The translations under genes were made by a program, and so were the position numbers. From Rhynchopus sp. YZ270_cl-10 (taxonomy: Eukaryota; Euglenozoa; Diplonemea; Diplonemida; Diplonemidae), in assembly GCA_964035575.1 (NCBI GenBank), contig OZ037864.1, positions 62,001 through 126,000 on the forward strand: a stretch of DNA of 64,000 bases, read 5' to 3'. Every line of letters begins with the position of its first letter. The stretch's first letter is position 1. The notes beneath the pieces are model-generated. The model made no database searches, had not been told where the DNA came from, and saw only the letters and a list, made by a program, of their open reading frames with translations. Shown here in pieces: positions 23,221 through 34,029 of this stretch.

Positions 23221-23371
23221 TTTTTTTGTAAGAGGAAGTGTACGTCATGCGTAAACACATCTTCAACAATTAACAGACACATCGGAAATGTTTGATTTTA
23301 GACTACTATCACGGGATAGCAAAAAAAAAAACAAACACAAAAACATTGGAAAAATAGAAAGAAAATTTTTT

Positions 23372-23402
23372 TGAGATTGAACCTAAGCCTCACAAGGGCT
23401 GT
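23372..23402 (+). repeat. H1 repeat, stem incomplete
   Basis: GAGATTGAACCTAAGCCTCA; the right arm is lost. Confidence 0.45.
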
Positions 23403-23634
23403 TTGATTTTGAAATAGCCAACCTATAAAAAGAAAAATGATAACAACTAGCTAGAACCACTACGTAACAGTTTGGGGTGGTCTACTCCCTTAGAAGTGTG
23501 TGCCTTTTTTTTTTCCCCCTCTGTAATTTTCCTTGGGACACATCTTTTGAAGAAGAAAAAAAAAATACTTCGGGAGCAAGATTTTGAGAACGTCGGTAAT
23601 AAAGAAGCAAGAGAGAAAAAAAAAGGTACCTACC

Positions 23635-23779
23635 GGTTGAAGCGAAGCCTCTCGTGCTTTAACCACCTGATTTTTTACCCCGCGAAAAGGCGCGTAAAGG
23701 CCCGTAGGCCAAACCCCACCCATTTTTCCCAGCCTTTACGCGCCTATACGCGGGGTAGAAATCAGGTGGTTTAGTCAAC
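23635..23779 (+). repeat. H1 stem-loop interrupted by a MITE
   Basis: With the insertion and one TTA removed, the locus reads GGTTGAAGCGAAGCCTCTCG then TGCTTTAGTCAAC. GTTGA/TCAAC and AAGC/GCTT then pair around CTCTCGT. Confidence 0.75.
23662..23770. mobile_element. 109 bp PIF/Harbinger-like MITE, 3-bp TTA duplication
   Basis: Arms of about 40 bp starting ACCACCTGATTT, with CCCCGCG and GGCGCGTAAAGGC blocks, are inverted copies with few mismatches. TTA flanks both ends (23659-23661, 23771-23773). It sits inside a stem-loop repeat. Confidence 0.8.
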
Positions 23780-24131
23780 AAAAGTAAAAAAAAAAGTTGG
23801 TAAGATGAGAGCGTACCACAAAATAACGCTCTCTGATTTTAAATGCAGCATAACACCATGTTATTTTTTCTTGTAAAAAAAACATAGTTGATAGAACAGA
23901 AAACTCGTGGAAGAAAAAAAATTAGGGAATGCTTGAAATGTGAATGAGGCACGGAAAACACCATCTCAAGAAAAAGTACACGGAAAAAGAGACACAATTT
24001 ATGACAGAATCAGGAACGGAGAAGAAAAAGAAAAATAGCATAACTGAAGGTCCTTTTTCTTTGCATTTCTGGTCTTCAAAAAAAATGGGATTACCCAAGC
24101 TGCGCTTGGATACCTTCTAAAAATAAAAGGT

Positions 24132-24170
24132 TTATAAGATGAACCTAAGCCTCTCTGCTTAGTCATCTTG
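24132..24170 (+). repeat. H1 stem-loop
   Basis: TTATAAGATGAACCTAAGCC then TCTCTGCTTAGTCATCTTG. AAGATGA pairs with TCATCTT perfectly. Confidence 0.7.
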
Positions 24171-24601
24171 GGTAAAAAAGCACTTGAAATAGAGATGGAG
24201 TAAATGAGCCTTGAGGGGCGTAATTCATCTACAAAAAAAAGAGAGAAAAATTGAAAGAAAAAAAAAACATTACGACCCTTTTTCTGGGGGAGTGGTTTCT
24301 GGGTTTGAATAGTACACCCGGGGAGATACTATTCCGCGAATCGACGGGTATATTTTTACTTTTTGGTGCAGATTCGCAGCGGGTATTTTTTTTTTGACCC
24401 AAATGATAGTAAAGAAAGAAACGAAGACAGACAAAAAAAAAGAGAGATGAAATCGTGTCGCGCACAAATCCATCGTTTTTGTAAAACGGTCTTGGAGTAC
24501 CCCAGCATATACGTCTGCACCTTTGCAACACAACGGGCGCGTCACAACGACAGTTGCTGTGAGAGACTCTTATCAAAGAAAAAAAAACAGAGAAAAAAGT
24601 T

Positions 24602-24638
24602 TAGATGAACTTAAGCCTCACGGTGCTTCGTCATCTTT
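24602..24638 (+). repeat. H1 stem-loop
   Basis: TAGATGAACTTAAGCCTCAC then GGTGCTTCGTCATCTTT. Confidence 0.6.
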
Positions 24639-24827
24639 GGTGTAAAAAAAAATTCTTTTTTAGAAACCAGAGCGCATGCCACAAACAATGTCATTTTTAC
24701 ACAAAAAAATAGGCTCTTTTCCCCCCCAAAAAAAACTCCTTTTGGAAGATACACAAAAAAAAAATTGAGATGGTGGTTTTGCCCAGAAAAACTTCGAGAA
24801 AAACGCACTATCGTGGGTGGGGGAAAC

Positions 24828-24863
24828 AAAGATGAACCTAAGCCTCTCGTGCATTTGTCATCA
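24828..24863 (+). repeat. H1 stem-loop
   Basis: AAAGATGAACCTAAGCCTCT then CGTGCATTTGTCATC. Confidence 0.55.
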
Positions 24864-25430
24864 GAAAAGAGAACAAAAAAAAAAAAAAAAAACTCGTTTC
24901 ATGAAATAACACTTTATCGCGGGCACGCGCAAAAAAGAAATTAAAGTTGACCAATGGGTCGTGAAAGAGAAGGTTCGGCAAGATGATCAAAGCCTCGAGC
25001 CTAGTCTGATTAGATTACTAAATGTTTTGAACATTGGTTATTCATCAATTCTCGAGCCTATAGTCACCTAAAAAAGAATTCAAAAAAAAAATGCGGAACA
25101 AACTGACATTTCAAAACTGCGGACACAAAAATTGAATCTTTGTGTGGCAGCTTTGAGAAATATCAGCAGTTTTTATTATTTGATCATTACTTGAATCGGC
25201 ATATCAAACGTCGCTCAAAAAAAAAAAAAAAAAAAATGCCAAATATGTACGAAACACCCGGCTCAACGTGTAGGTCATTTCCCCCCTATATGTTCAACCC
25301 CACATTGCTCACGAAAACGAACACCGACACAGCTCCACTCTGTTATAAAAAAAACACAAAAGCACACAAAAATAGAAAACTCTGAGTATCCAAAAGGATC
25401 CCTTTTGAACGAGGAAAATAAAAACTGTAG

Positions 25431-25492
25431 TTGTTGATGCAGGCACCTCCGACTGACCCACGTACAATGCCAGCCATCCGGATGAAAGCACA
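25431..25492 (+). repeat. H4 repeat, longest form
   Basis: TTGTTGATGCAGGCACCTCC then GACTGACCCACGTACAATGC and CAGCCATCCGGATGAAAGCA. Confidence 0.8.
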
Positions 25493-26606
25493 AGAAAAAA
25501 AAATATAACGCTTGGTAAGATGTGCTTAGGGGGGGACGCACGCCTAATAGGTTACCCACTATTGAAGGCAGGAAAAAAGACAGGTTCGTGTACAACAAAA
25601 GAAAAATGTGTTCACCTTGGCCAATCTGATCTCTGAAACCCCTTTTTTGAATTATTATTATTTTTTTTTCGAATTTGAATGAATCAATGGAAAAAAAAAG
25701 GGGAAAAGGGGGCGTGTTGTACTTTCACACCGTGTTTCATACATGAAAGGTGGAAAGAAAAAAAGACCAGGTTGCTTGGCTCGAGGGCCAAGGTGTTTTT
25801 ATTTCATTTAGCTTTAAAAAAACGGTCGTATTGACCCAAAGTTGCGTCCCTACATTTGCGGTGTGTTATTTCACTGCTAACCTGTTTGCTTCCGACCCCC
25901 TGGGGGTCCTTGTGGGAAACACAACCATTTGATGAAAAGGAACTCAATGCGGAGAGAGGCAAAATATCTGATTTTCAACAAATCATTGTTATCTCCTTGG
26001 CTCCTCCTCGTTTGTTGAATTATTGACTTTTTTTTCCTTCTTTTTTTGAGGCCCACACAACACAAAATCACTGTTTGAGAATCACAATCCATATTTAAAG
26101 GCAAACATCAAAAAAAAAGGGCGACTTTTTTTTGTCCATTTGCGAAAAGTGAGCGAAAAAAGGGTTAATTAGAGGGAAAGGAATGAGGGGGTGCTGTCTC
26201 CCCCCTCTCGAGTCTTGATAATTTTGATGGGAGGGATCATTTCGCCCATTTCCCCCCTCAAAACTTTTTGATAATCTGATAGGCTCCTTCTGCTCATTCT
26301 GCAATAACGGCAGACAGGAACTTTCCTTTTTTCCATTTTTTGATATTTATTTTTGATTTTTTTTTGGATCAGTGTAGCTGCCAACAGACAGTCTTCACTG
26401 TCCGTTCTTTCCCCGGGGCCCTGAAAATACCCCGTTTTTTTTGATAATCCGAAAATCTTTATCTTTTGAATGAAAATTGAAATACTGTTGTGTGGTGGTG
26501 CATCCTCCACTTTTTAACAGTCGACATCTCCACAGTCAAAGAGATAAGAAAAAAATGAAAACTTGGAAGCCTCTCGCTCGCGCACTTCTAAAAAAAGAGA
26601 AAAGTT

Positions 26607-26643
26607 TATAAGATGATCCTAAGCTCTGTGCTTAGTCATCTTG
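26607..26643 (+). repeat. H1 stem-loop
   Basis: TATAAGATGATCCTAAGCTC then TGTGCTTAGTCATCTTG. Confidence 0.65.
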
Positions 26644-26861
26644 ATAACAAATAATATTTACACTTTCTACCCAATCTAGTAAGACCTGACCCCCCGTCTG
26701 AAAGACAGAAGAGACAGTTTTATCTGGAACAGTGTACACACAGTACTGAGAAAAAAAAACTAAGATTTTGCTACTTTACAATATTTGCAGGTGGAAAAAA
26801 AAAAAAAGAAAAAAAAAATCAACGGGGAAGAGAAGGGATCGAGGAAAAGAAAAGCTTTTTG

Positions 26862-26900
26862 AAAGATGAACCTCAGCCTCGCTGTGCTTAAGTCACCTTA
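26862..26900 (+). repeat. H1 stem-loop
   Basis: GAAAGATGAACCTCAGCCTC then GCTGTGCTTAAGTCACCTTA. Confidence 0.6.
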
Positions 26901-27108
26901 AAAGGGGAGGACACAGTGATGTTTCCCTGGGTTCTGCTCAGGAATGCAGAACGCAGTGTTCCTACACTAAAAAAAACCAAAATATACTGAAGAGCAGTGG
27001 GAGGGTGGAAGAACGAAAAAAGAAGAAAAAAAAAACGATCGTCAGAGTGTGGAGGAGAGTGGAGGGGGTGGAAGGGGGAAATGTGGGGAAATGGGAAGAA
27101 AAAATTCC

Positions 27109-27141
<33 letters not shown>

Positions 27142-27640
27142 GAAAGATGACATTTGCATCTTTTAAAAGTATCAGAGACGAGATAGCTCCTGTCACAAAA
27201 AAGAGAAAAAATGGGGGGAGAAAAACTTGAAAGATGAATGTGCCTCTCTAGCTCATCATCAATAAAGTTCAAAAAGAAGTCGTAGATACAGTGAACCTTG
27301 TGGGGTTCACACATCTTTGAAAAAAAGGGGGAAGAAGATAAGTGTTTTCTTTAGAAAATAACAATGGGGAGAAGAAAGGGAAGTTTTATGGGGAATTTTT
27401 CCTTCTTATTATGTTATTACATTATTTGTTTAAAATTAATTGGAGAAAAAAAAAAAACCACCAGAACAAGATCAATACGAGAGAAACAAAGGGGGAAAAA
27501 AAACACAAAAACAATGAAAGATAAATGGGCAGTACACACATCACACATCTTCCTGGGATAAGACTGAAGGTAATAAAAAATACAACAAAAAAAAAAAATA
27601 AAGTACTGCAGGCTTCTGTAGTTAAAAATAAAAGAAAAGA

Positions 27641-27676
27641 AAAGATGAATCTAAACTCTGAGTGAGTAGTCACCTT
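27641..27676 (+). repeat. H1 stem-loop
   Basis: AAAGATGAATCTAAACTCTG then AGTGAGTAGTCACCTTT. Confidence 0.5.
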
Positions 27677-28812
27677 TTTGTCGTTTTGTGCATGTGAATG
27701 GTTCACATCCATCGGGAACTGACTTGTGGGGGGTCACAGATCGTTACCCACCTAACCTACAATACCATTGTTTTTGCAACTGGAATGTTATTTCTTGGGG
27801 GGAATAATGCAACAAAAAAAAAAAAAGAAAAGGAACCCCTTGTGGAAACGCACAGACAGGTCGGTATATTCACTTTGAGAACCTCAGTCCAAAGCAAAGC
27901 GTACGACGTTGTGAAAGGCATCTTTTTTGCGTTTTTTTAATATTTTTTTTTGAAGGAAAGTACCCGATTTTGAGATTTATAAAAATAGAAAAACCCGATA
28001 TTTTCTTTTCCTTTTCATCTGTCCCTCCTCGATGCTTTTTTAAAAAAAAGCAACAACCGATATCGGAGGTTCCTCCCGTAGGAGAGATAAGTATACGTAC
28101 ATTGCCCTTTTATTAATAATCAACGTGCATCTCATATCAGAACGCACTTTCAACATAAAAAAAGTAAAAAAAACTTAAAACTCTGAATCATGTCTCACGA
28201 CGCGCGCATGATGCCTTCCAAAGAAAAAAAAAGCGTAATTGAAAAAGGTGAACTATTTTTTGCTCCAAATCACCTTCAAAAAAAAAAACACTTTTCTTGT
28301 TTTTTTTTTTTTTTTTTTTTGGTCCTCTTCTTATCACCCGTTCCATTCTTAAGAAGAGAATAGAGAGGTGGGAGAGATAGAAAAAAGGGGGAAGAAAAGG
28401 GAGGGGGAGAACAAATGCAATATTTTGTTGTTATAGACGAAAAACTAAGCAATAAAAGAAATGAAAAAAAAAGGGGGGTGAAAGGGGGGGAGGTAAGAGA
28501 GGTGTCAATATATAAAAGAAAAACAAAATGGTGCAAAAAAAAAAAATAGTCAAGAAAAAATAATGAGCTGGCTCACTTCTTTTTTCGTATTTTCTTCAAA
28601 AATATTGGAAACTTTTAACTTTTTTTTGTTTGTTTTTTTTTTTCGTTCTCTCTTTTTTTGAGCAAATTGGACAAACAAAAATGCTATCCGCAAAAACTCC
28701 ATTTCTAAAAAAAAAAAAAATAGTTTAGCAAAAGAAGTGCTCCGGTCACACCACTTCAAAGCCCACTTTAGTTCAGTATTTTTTTTTTTTTTTTTTTTTG
28801 TTTTTTTTTTTT

Positions 28813-28861
28813 TGAAAACTTGGTTGTTTTAGTGTAGACACCCGAAGATGAACTCCACTAT
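28813..28861 (+). repeat. H5 repeat 50 bp downstream of the cyclin stop
   Basis: TGAAAACTTGGTTGTTTTAG then TGTAGACACCCGAAGATGAA and CTCCACTA. It would lie in or beyond the cyclin 3' UTR in reverse orientation. Confidence 0.7.
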
Positions 28862-28910
28862 TTTTTTTGTAATTTTCTAAGAAAATATTTGAGATTTTTT
28901 TTAATTTCAT

Positions 28911-29396
28911 TCACATAGACTGCTTGGCACGAACATAGAGTTTCATGTATTTCGCGAAGCACGACGCATTGACGTGCGCATCGAAGTCAATAGCGCGGAA
29001 GAACTGCTTTTCAAGGCGGCCAATCTCTGCGAGGGTTACACCACCGACCGTTGCGTATTGTGTGTTCGTGAAGGGCTCGTCGTTGACGTACTTGCTGGTA
29101 ATCACGAGGGCTGCGAGAACCACTCTGTGCATATTCAAATCCGTCAGAACCATCTCTGTGCATTCCACACATCTGTCAATGAGGCACGATGCTGTGACAA
29201 TCTCTTCTGCACTTGCCCGGGTCAGCCTCACCCACCTCCTCAGGTAGTCCACCAAGGGCACCTGCACCACACTCTTCGCATCAAAGAAGGTCGGCTCCCC
29301 TGTGGACTCAGAGTTCACAACCACATCCGCCATGTTCTTTGCCAGCACCGCAACACTCTCCTCAGCGGTAATCGATATTCTGTCGACCGACACCAT
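28911..29396 (-). CDS. PHO80-type cyclin, 161 aa
   Basis: A single open frame with start at 29396 and TGA at 28911-28913. The protein is a compact cyclin of the PHO80/PCL (cyclin P/U) class: an N-terminal helix (about residues 5-25), then a cyclin box at about 45-155. The diagnostic stretch is SKYVNDEPFTNTQYA followed by GGVTLAEIGRLEKQFFRAIDF, matching the helix 3-5 region of PHO80-like cyclins in which the second half reads 'N.YYA.VGGI...E.N.LE..FL..IDF'. Such cyclins bind and activate a cyclin-dependent kinase, in yeast for phosphate signalling and in trypanosomatids for cell-cycle control; the partner here is not visible. The length is short but typical of single-box members. The start codon directly abuts a 16-nt A tract on the sense strand, so the leader is A-rich. 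No intron is needed. The nearest gene is the LRR gene 1.8 kb upstream on the same strand. Confidence 0.87.
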   Translation of the reverse strand: MVSVDRISITAEESVAVLAKNMADVVVNSESTGEPTFFDAKSVVQVPLVDYLRRWVRLTRASAEEIVTASCLIDRCVECTEMVLTDLNMHRVVLAALVITSKYVNDEPFTNTQYATVGGVTLAEIGRLEKQFFRAIDFDAHVNASCFAKYMKLYVRAKQSM

Positions 29397-29694
29397 TTTT
29401 TTTTTTTTTTTTAAATTCCCCCAGAGAGGCGGGTGGGAGGTGGAGGCGGGGGAGGTTCTACGTAGGGGGAGGAGGGCTCTCTCTGCGCACCCACAGAATT
29501 AGCCTTTTTAGATAGCTAAAATGGGGTTCGTTTTGTTGGGGTGTGTGTGTGTGTGGTGGGGGAAGTCCTTTTTTATAAAAAAGGATCCGCGGCTTGGTGT
29601 ATTTGTTTCACTCAAAGCTCTCTGTAGGGGGGTGTGTGTGAAGGGAAGGTGGAGGGGGGGAGGGGAGAGAGGGGAGAGAGGGGAGAAGAAAGTG

Positions 29695-29759
29695 AAGTTA
29701 TTAATGCAGGCACCTCCGACTGACCCACGTACGATGCAGCCATCCGGATGAAAGCACAA
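29695..29759 (+). repeat. H4 repeat
   Basis: GTTATTAATGCAGGCACCTC then CGACTGACCCACGTACGATG and CAGCCATCCGGATGAAAGCA. Confidence 0.78.
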
Positions 29760-29879
29760 AAGAAGAAGAAATGTATCAAGTGAAGGACTGAAACTGACGG
29801 AAGGATGAAGAGAAAGTGCAAAATGAATTCGCGCAGGAGAATAGTACGTTGTGAAGGACTCAGTTTGGTGTGCGTTAAC

Positions 29880-30136
29880 CACACCGTAAAGAGGACCCCG
29901 TTGCTGGTGTGGCCGGCGCGCTGAGCTTCAAGTCTGCTCAGCCCCACAGAGGAGCGGGATCCCAGCTCCAGCACGGTGCGCTCCCCGAGCATGGCAAGCC
30001 CGTTCCCTGTTGAAGAAGCGACGGGCTGCTTCGACCGCGTGGCGATAGCACTGTCAGGTCGAACACAACAGCACCCCAACAACACACCAACGGCATCCCC
30101 TCTACCACTTCCACCGCGGCAGAAGACCTGCAGCAC
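29880..30136 (-). pseudogene. GC-rich coding-like fragment, possible methyltransferase remnant
   Basis: A 250 bp island much richer in GC than its surroundings. On the minus strand it is open with mostly G or C at third positions, as in the real genes here. The best part reads STGNGLAMLGERTVLELGS followed by RSSVGLSRLEAQRAG. This weakly resembles motif I of METTL21/FAM86-type methyltransferases (VLELGSGTGLVGL), but the glycine pattern is damaged. The frame has no convincing start, and neither flank shows a clear intron border of the GTATG...CAG type seen in the neighbouring genes. The plus strand is also open over 29922-30224 (S/P/T-rich, basic C-terminus ending GAKPV), so the strand is not certain. 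It may be one exon of an intron-bearing gene, or a relic. Confidence 0.25.
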
Positions 30137-30670
30137 TCAGACGGAAGCTATTAGAGCAAGAAGGTTCAAGAGCAAATACGCAACATCTTCGTGGATCTGC
30201 AAACTAGGAGCAAAACCAGTTTAAGGACACCCACCATACCTAAACATCGATAATATCAACAACACGCCATCGGCAAAACACTAATGAAGGAGAGGGGGAA
30301 ATACCTTTTTTTTTTTCTTTGCGCGACAAAAAAAAAAAAATAACGTTTTTTTTCATCTTCCAAAAATCTTCTTTTTCTTATGCAGGATGGGGGTCCAGGG
30401 GAACGGTCGTCCTCCCGATATATAACACAACAAAAATACTCCATTTTCTTTTCGCTGGGACCCCCTTTTTTGGTACACTTCTTTGCACAACACAGCCTCA
30501 ACAAGGAGAGGGGATTTCTGCTGCTTTGAGTATAGGTTTTGTGTGTAAGGCACACACAACTCCAAAAAAAAGGGGTTCGTGAAACGAAGAAAAGTTGGTA
30601 GCAATTTAACCATGAGCCCTGCACCGCAACTTAGGAAAAAAATCTCTACAAAAAAAGGAGTATAGGAATT

Positions 30671-30720
30671 GAATGCAGGCACCTCCGACTGACCCATACA
30701 ATGCCAGTCCCGGATGAAAG
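30671..30720 (+). repeat. H4 repeat
   Basis: GAATGCAGGCACCTCCGACT then GACCCATACAATGCCAGTCC; the CATCCGGATG hairpin is reduced. Confidence 0.7.
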
Positions 30721-31187
30721 ACATAAGAGAATACCCTGCAGGCAACAGAAGGTTTAAAAAAAGGAAATTGAAAGATGAAAAAGGACCTCACACATGACTC
30801 TACAAAGAAACGAAGGCATTTTTGTTCTGAAAGATGCATCCTCCCCCTCCCCCCTCCCACACCACACACTGGTAACCCATTCTAACTACAAAGGACACAA
30901 AAACCCAAACCACCCACCCACCCATTTTTTCGCTTTTTTTTCTGCTCCACTACAGGCTCACCATCTCGCTTTTGCTTTTCTTTTTATTTTGTGTTGTACC
31001 ACAGAGGTGCGTGACGTCCTCTCTCAAAGGCACTATAGGAAACCAACAGACAGTATGCTGCTCGCCAAGCAGAGATACGATATAGTCTGATACCTTTTCA
31101 TGGTTAGACATCTAAAGAAAAAAAGCATGGAACATTTTCTCCTTCTTTTCCTAACCTTAGAAAGTGTGCTCCCCCTACCGTTCTCGC

Positions 31188-33731
31188 TCACCCAATCGAC
31201 CCAACGTGGGTGGAGGTGGCTTCGTCGCCTGAGGACTCTGTGTCGTCGATCCCTATGCTGTCGAAGCTCCCCTCCAGCGCACCGCCGTTGTTCCGTGAGG
31301 GCGCCTGCTGCAGACGTGCGCGGTCGCTGTGGCGCTGTTTGCGGTACAACTCAATCTCCTCCACCAAACGGATTTGGAGGAGACGTGCAGATTCGGTACG
31401 CTGGTTTTCATAGTCCTGCACTGCAAGCAAGACACGCGACACCCATGTCGCGGTCACTAAGGGACAACTAAGAAGCGCCTCAGCACCCCCAACAGGCCTC
31501 TGTACAAGCAATGTGCGCTCCGCAGACGTGACAACCTTCCCTACGTTCTCTTCCCCCTTATTCGGATTCAGGTTGTGAAAATCGGGCAAAAACGCGTTGC
31601 TGCACCCATGCAGCAGCGCACTCAATATTACCCCATCCGACCACCCTTTGAACGTATCGTTGACGGAGGCATCCTTCCGATGACCACTCCATTGCGACAA
31701 AGCGAATCCGTATGCAGAGGCATTCAGCTCAAGACGTGCCTTCACTCTTAGGGCGATGTCTTTGACAAAGTCTGCATAGGGGGCAAGGGCAGGGGTGGAC
31801 TTCACCTTGCGTGGCGTTGTGGATGGTGATGAAAACGATGAAGACGATGGCGCATCGCGTGGCGACAGCTCGGGTGACGTCTGTGTGCGTTTCGACTTGC
31901 TTGGGGATGCGGGGGAAGCAGGAGGTGAGTGTGGTGAGTGCGGCACATCCGCTGCCACATCAACTGGCTTATGTTTGGGAACGTTCTTCCGGACAACACG
32001 CACCTGCTTCTTCTTCTTTCCTCCAGCAGCCTTGTTGATATGCAAGGACGAAGCACCGTCCTCCCCGCCCACCTCCCGGATAGGTGACCGTGGTGAGTCC
32101 AACTCAAGGACAAGGCAGTCTGGGGCACGTTCCTCGCGTGCAGAGGGCCAGCTCGCGTGCGCAACCTCATCCTCGTTGTTCAGTGACGCCATCAATGTGC
32201 GGAACTTCGTAGGAGACGACGGCGCATCAGCAGGCCCGCCGCTTGGGGAGAGGGAGAGGTGCTCGCGGGTGCCGGACTGCTGCATGACCTCGTCGGGGAG
32301 GATCGCTGCGCCGTCGACGCTTTTTTCGAGCACGTCATCTATGCTTTCAGACTCTTGGAGGATCAGGTCGATCACCTGCAATGTGTTGTGTAAGAAACGA
32401 AAAAATGTGCACCTTGAACAAAGTCATACCAAGCACCGTGCCGTCGCAGGCAGCCCCGGCTGTGTGTAAATAGGGTTCCCCGACAGGCTGAACGCCTTCA
32501 GTGTCGGTATCCGCACCAGATGGTTGAGTTGGTTCCAGTCTGCCAGCTTGCAGTCTGCGAGGTTCAAACTACGGATGCTCGTCAGCCAAGGACCTATTCC
32601 CTTTACCTCTGTGATTGGGTTGTTGCTGGCGTCCAGATCTTCTAGAAGGGCTACGCTGACGTCGCTCTCTTCGCCTACTCCCATGAGACACTTTAGACTC
32701 GAAATGCGGTTCAAACTTATGTTCAAAGAGAGCAGCTTCTTGCAGGCCCCGAGGTGCTGCAGCTGTGTTATCCTGTTGCCGCTCACGTTGAGGTGCGTCA
32801 GCTCTACCAGCGCGGAAACTGCTGGGGGAATCTCCTCCCACCCGACGTTGACTGCGTCGAGCACTGTAATCATCAGCAGATTTTCATGATTTTGCAGTGT
32901 CGTCTGCAGACTCCACCCCACCACCCCTGCCACCCGCAATGCAGTGACATCCCCCGCAACCGAGGGCAAAATCCTCTCCAAATCACACCCCTCTATGTCC
33001 ACCTCTGTCACCTTCGGAAACACTGCCAAGTTTTCTTGCAGGGACGACGATTCATTTAGGACAAGCTTTTGAATACTCTCCCCCGCCTTCACGTGAATAA
33101 CGTGCAGACCGGTCAGCTGCAGACAGGTGGTGTGGGGGAAAAGCTCCAAATTAATTTCGCTTGCCTCAGGAACCCCTTCCTCGGTTGCGGTTGGGTCTTT
33201 CTTGAAGCGGATGGTCGGCAGCTTTGCGAAGAAGGCTGTGATCTCCGCGAGGCACTCTTCGTCGGCAGTGGACGTCAAAGCTAATGCATCACCTGACCGT
33301 TTGTGCCTTTGCAGCTCACGGTACTTTGCGTTCACGTGGCGTGCGGTCTTTGTCAGCAACGCAAGCGTCTGTTTCTGCTGCAGCACGTCTTCACCCCCTT
33401 CGTGGATGAAGTGCTGTATGCCGGCCATTACTTCGTCGGTTTTCGTCGTTGTTTCGCCCTCTTCCTCAGGTTGGGTGGGGGACAGCCTGCCCGCACTCTG
33501 TGCCATGGGGCTTGAGGACACAGAACTGTCCAGCGGCATGCTGTCGCCAGGTGTGTCCACACCGGGCATGGGCACCGTGGGGAGCGTGCTGTGTGTCGCA
33601 GCGTGTGTGCTCTGGGCATGTGGCGGGGAGTTGTTGTTGTGCTGGATCTTCGACATTGTGCTCTTCAACCCACTGAGAAACCCACGCGCCTTGCTGCCAA
33701 GGTCGCCCTTCTTGTCATCTTCTAAAGACAT
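31188..33731 (-). CDS. Two-exon LRR protein, STK11IP/nischarin-like, with CH-like C-terminal domain, 829 aa
   Basis: Exon 1 is 33731-32430 (434 codons) and exon 2 is 32375-31188. A 54-nt intron with a GTATGA donor and TTGCAG acceptor joins ...ATARCL to VIDLILQ in phase 0. Without splicing the frame stops two codons into the intron. Residues 1-100 are S/T/P-rich and low in complexity. Residues about 110-290 have a helix, an INLELFP strand and degenerate repeats, as in the N-terminus of LKB1-interacting protein STK11IP. Clear LRRs follow at about 300-425 (LTHLNVSGNRITQLQHLG; LLEDLDASNNPITEV; LKAFSLSGNPIY). The linker holds a basic KKKKQVRVVRK patch, also seen in STK11IP. Residues about 678-754 (GWSDGVILSALLHG ... 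EENVGKVV ... TWVSRVLLAV) fit a calponin-homology fold, followed by a predicted coiled coil to about 790. A scaffold role at the cytoskeleton or endomembranes is inferred, not shown. The start MSLEDDKKG was chosen because upstream sequence in the frame is repeat DNA. Confidence 0.85.
32376..32429 (-). other. 54-nt intron of the LRR gene
   Basis: The donor is G|GTATGACTTTG and the acceptor ACATTGCAG|GTGATC on the minus strand. Splicing restores a continuous LRR cap (ATARCL-VIDLILQ). The donor form matches two of the three introns of the ACT-domain gene at 60 kb. Confidence 0.85.
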
Positions 33732-33772
33732 TGTTTTTTGCTTTTTGTCGTGCACTTCTGAGGGGGGTGGTA

Positions 33773-33899
33773 TGTAGTAGGTTAGGGGTTGGTACAGAGG
33801 CAAAGGGCAAGAATGGGAGACGGGGAAGGGTGTCGTTTCGATAATAAAATACTGCATCAGATTAGCAAATTGTTGATAGTACACAGAACGTCGCTCCCC
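33773..33899. repeat. 5' flank of LRR gene, homologous to the ABCG unit junctions
   Basis: From TGTAGTAGGTTAGGGGTTGG to GTCGCTCCCC this segment is nearly identical to 41741-41870 and 47761-47890. It lies 42 bp upstream of the LRR start codon, so it is probably its leader or promoter. It marks the left edge of the DNA that was tandemly duplicated to form the ABCG array. Confidence 0.85.
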
Positions 33900-34029
33900 A
33901 AGGATGATAAAATACCGGCCCCCAAATTTTCGATTCAAAAAATACCAAAAAATACCAAAAAATACCAAAAAATACCATAAAATACCAAAAACGTGTGGTA
34001 TTTTTTGGTTTGCAGGTACTTCTGAGCAT

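Larger units (their letters stand above)
15540..28910. other. 13 kb repeat-rich region without supported genes
   Basis: Open frames up to 156 codons occur (for example 18739-19209 and 21743-22135 on plus) but none has family motifs or the GC-rich third positions of the real genes. Stem-loop repeats occur about every 600 bp. Confidence 0.6.
29397..31187. other. Region between cyclin and LRR genes
   Basis: Apart from the coding-like fragment it holds H4 repeats at 29695-29759 and 30671-30720, and purine and pyrimidine tracts. Confidence 0.6.

Noticed and set aside
31795-32469. 224-codon plus-strand frame
   Set aside because: It is antisense to the LRR gene, crosses its intron, and mirrors its low-complexity serine and proline stretches.
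33945-34012. Telomere-like repeat (AAAAAATACC)
   Set aside because: Short, in both orientations, and positioned as the subterminal repeats of a transposon with target duplications.
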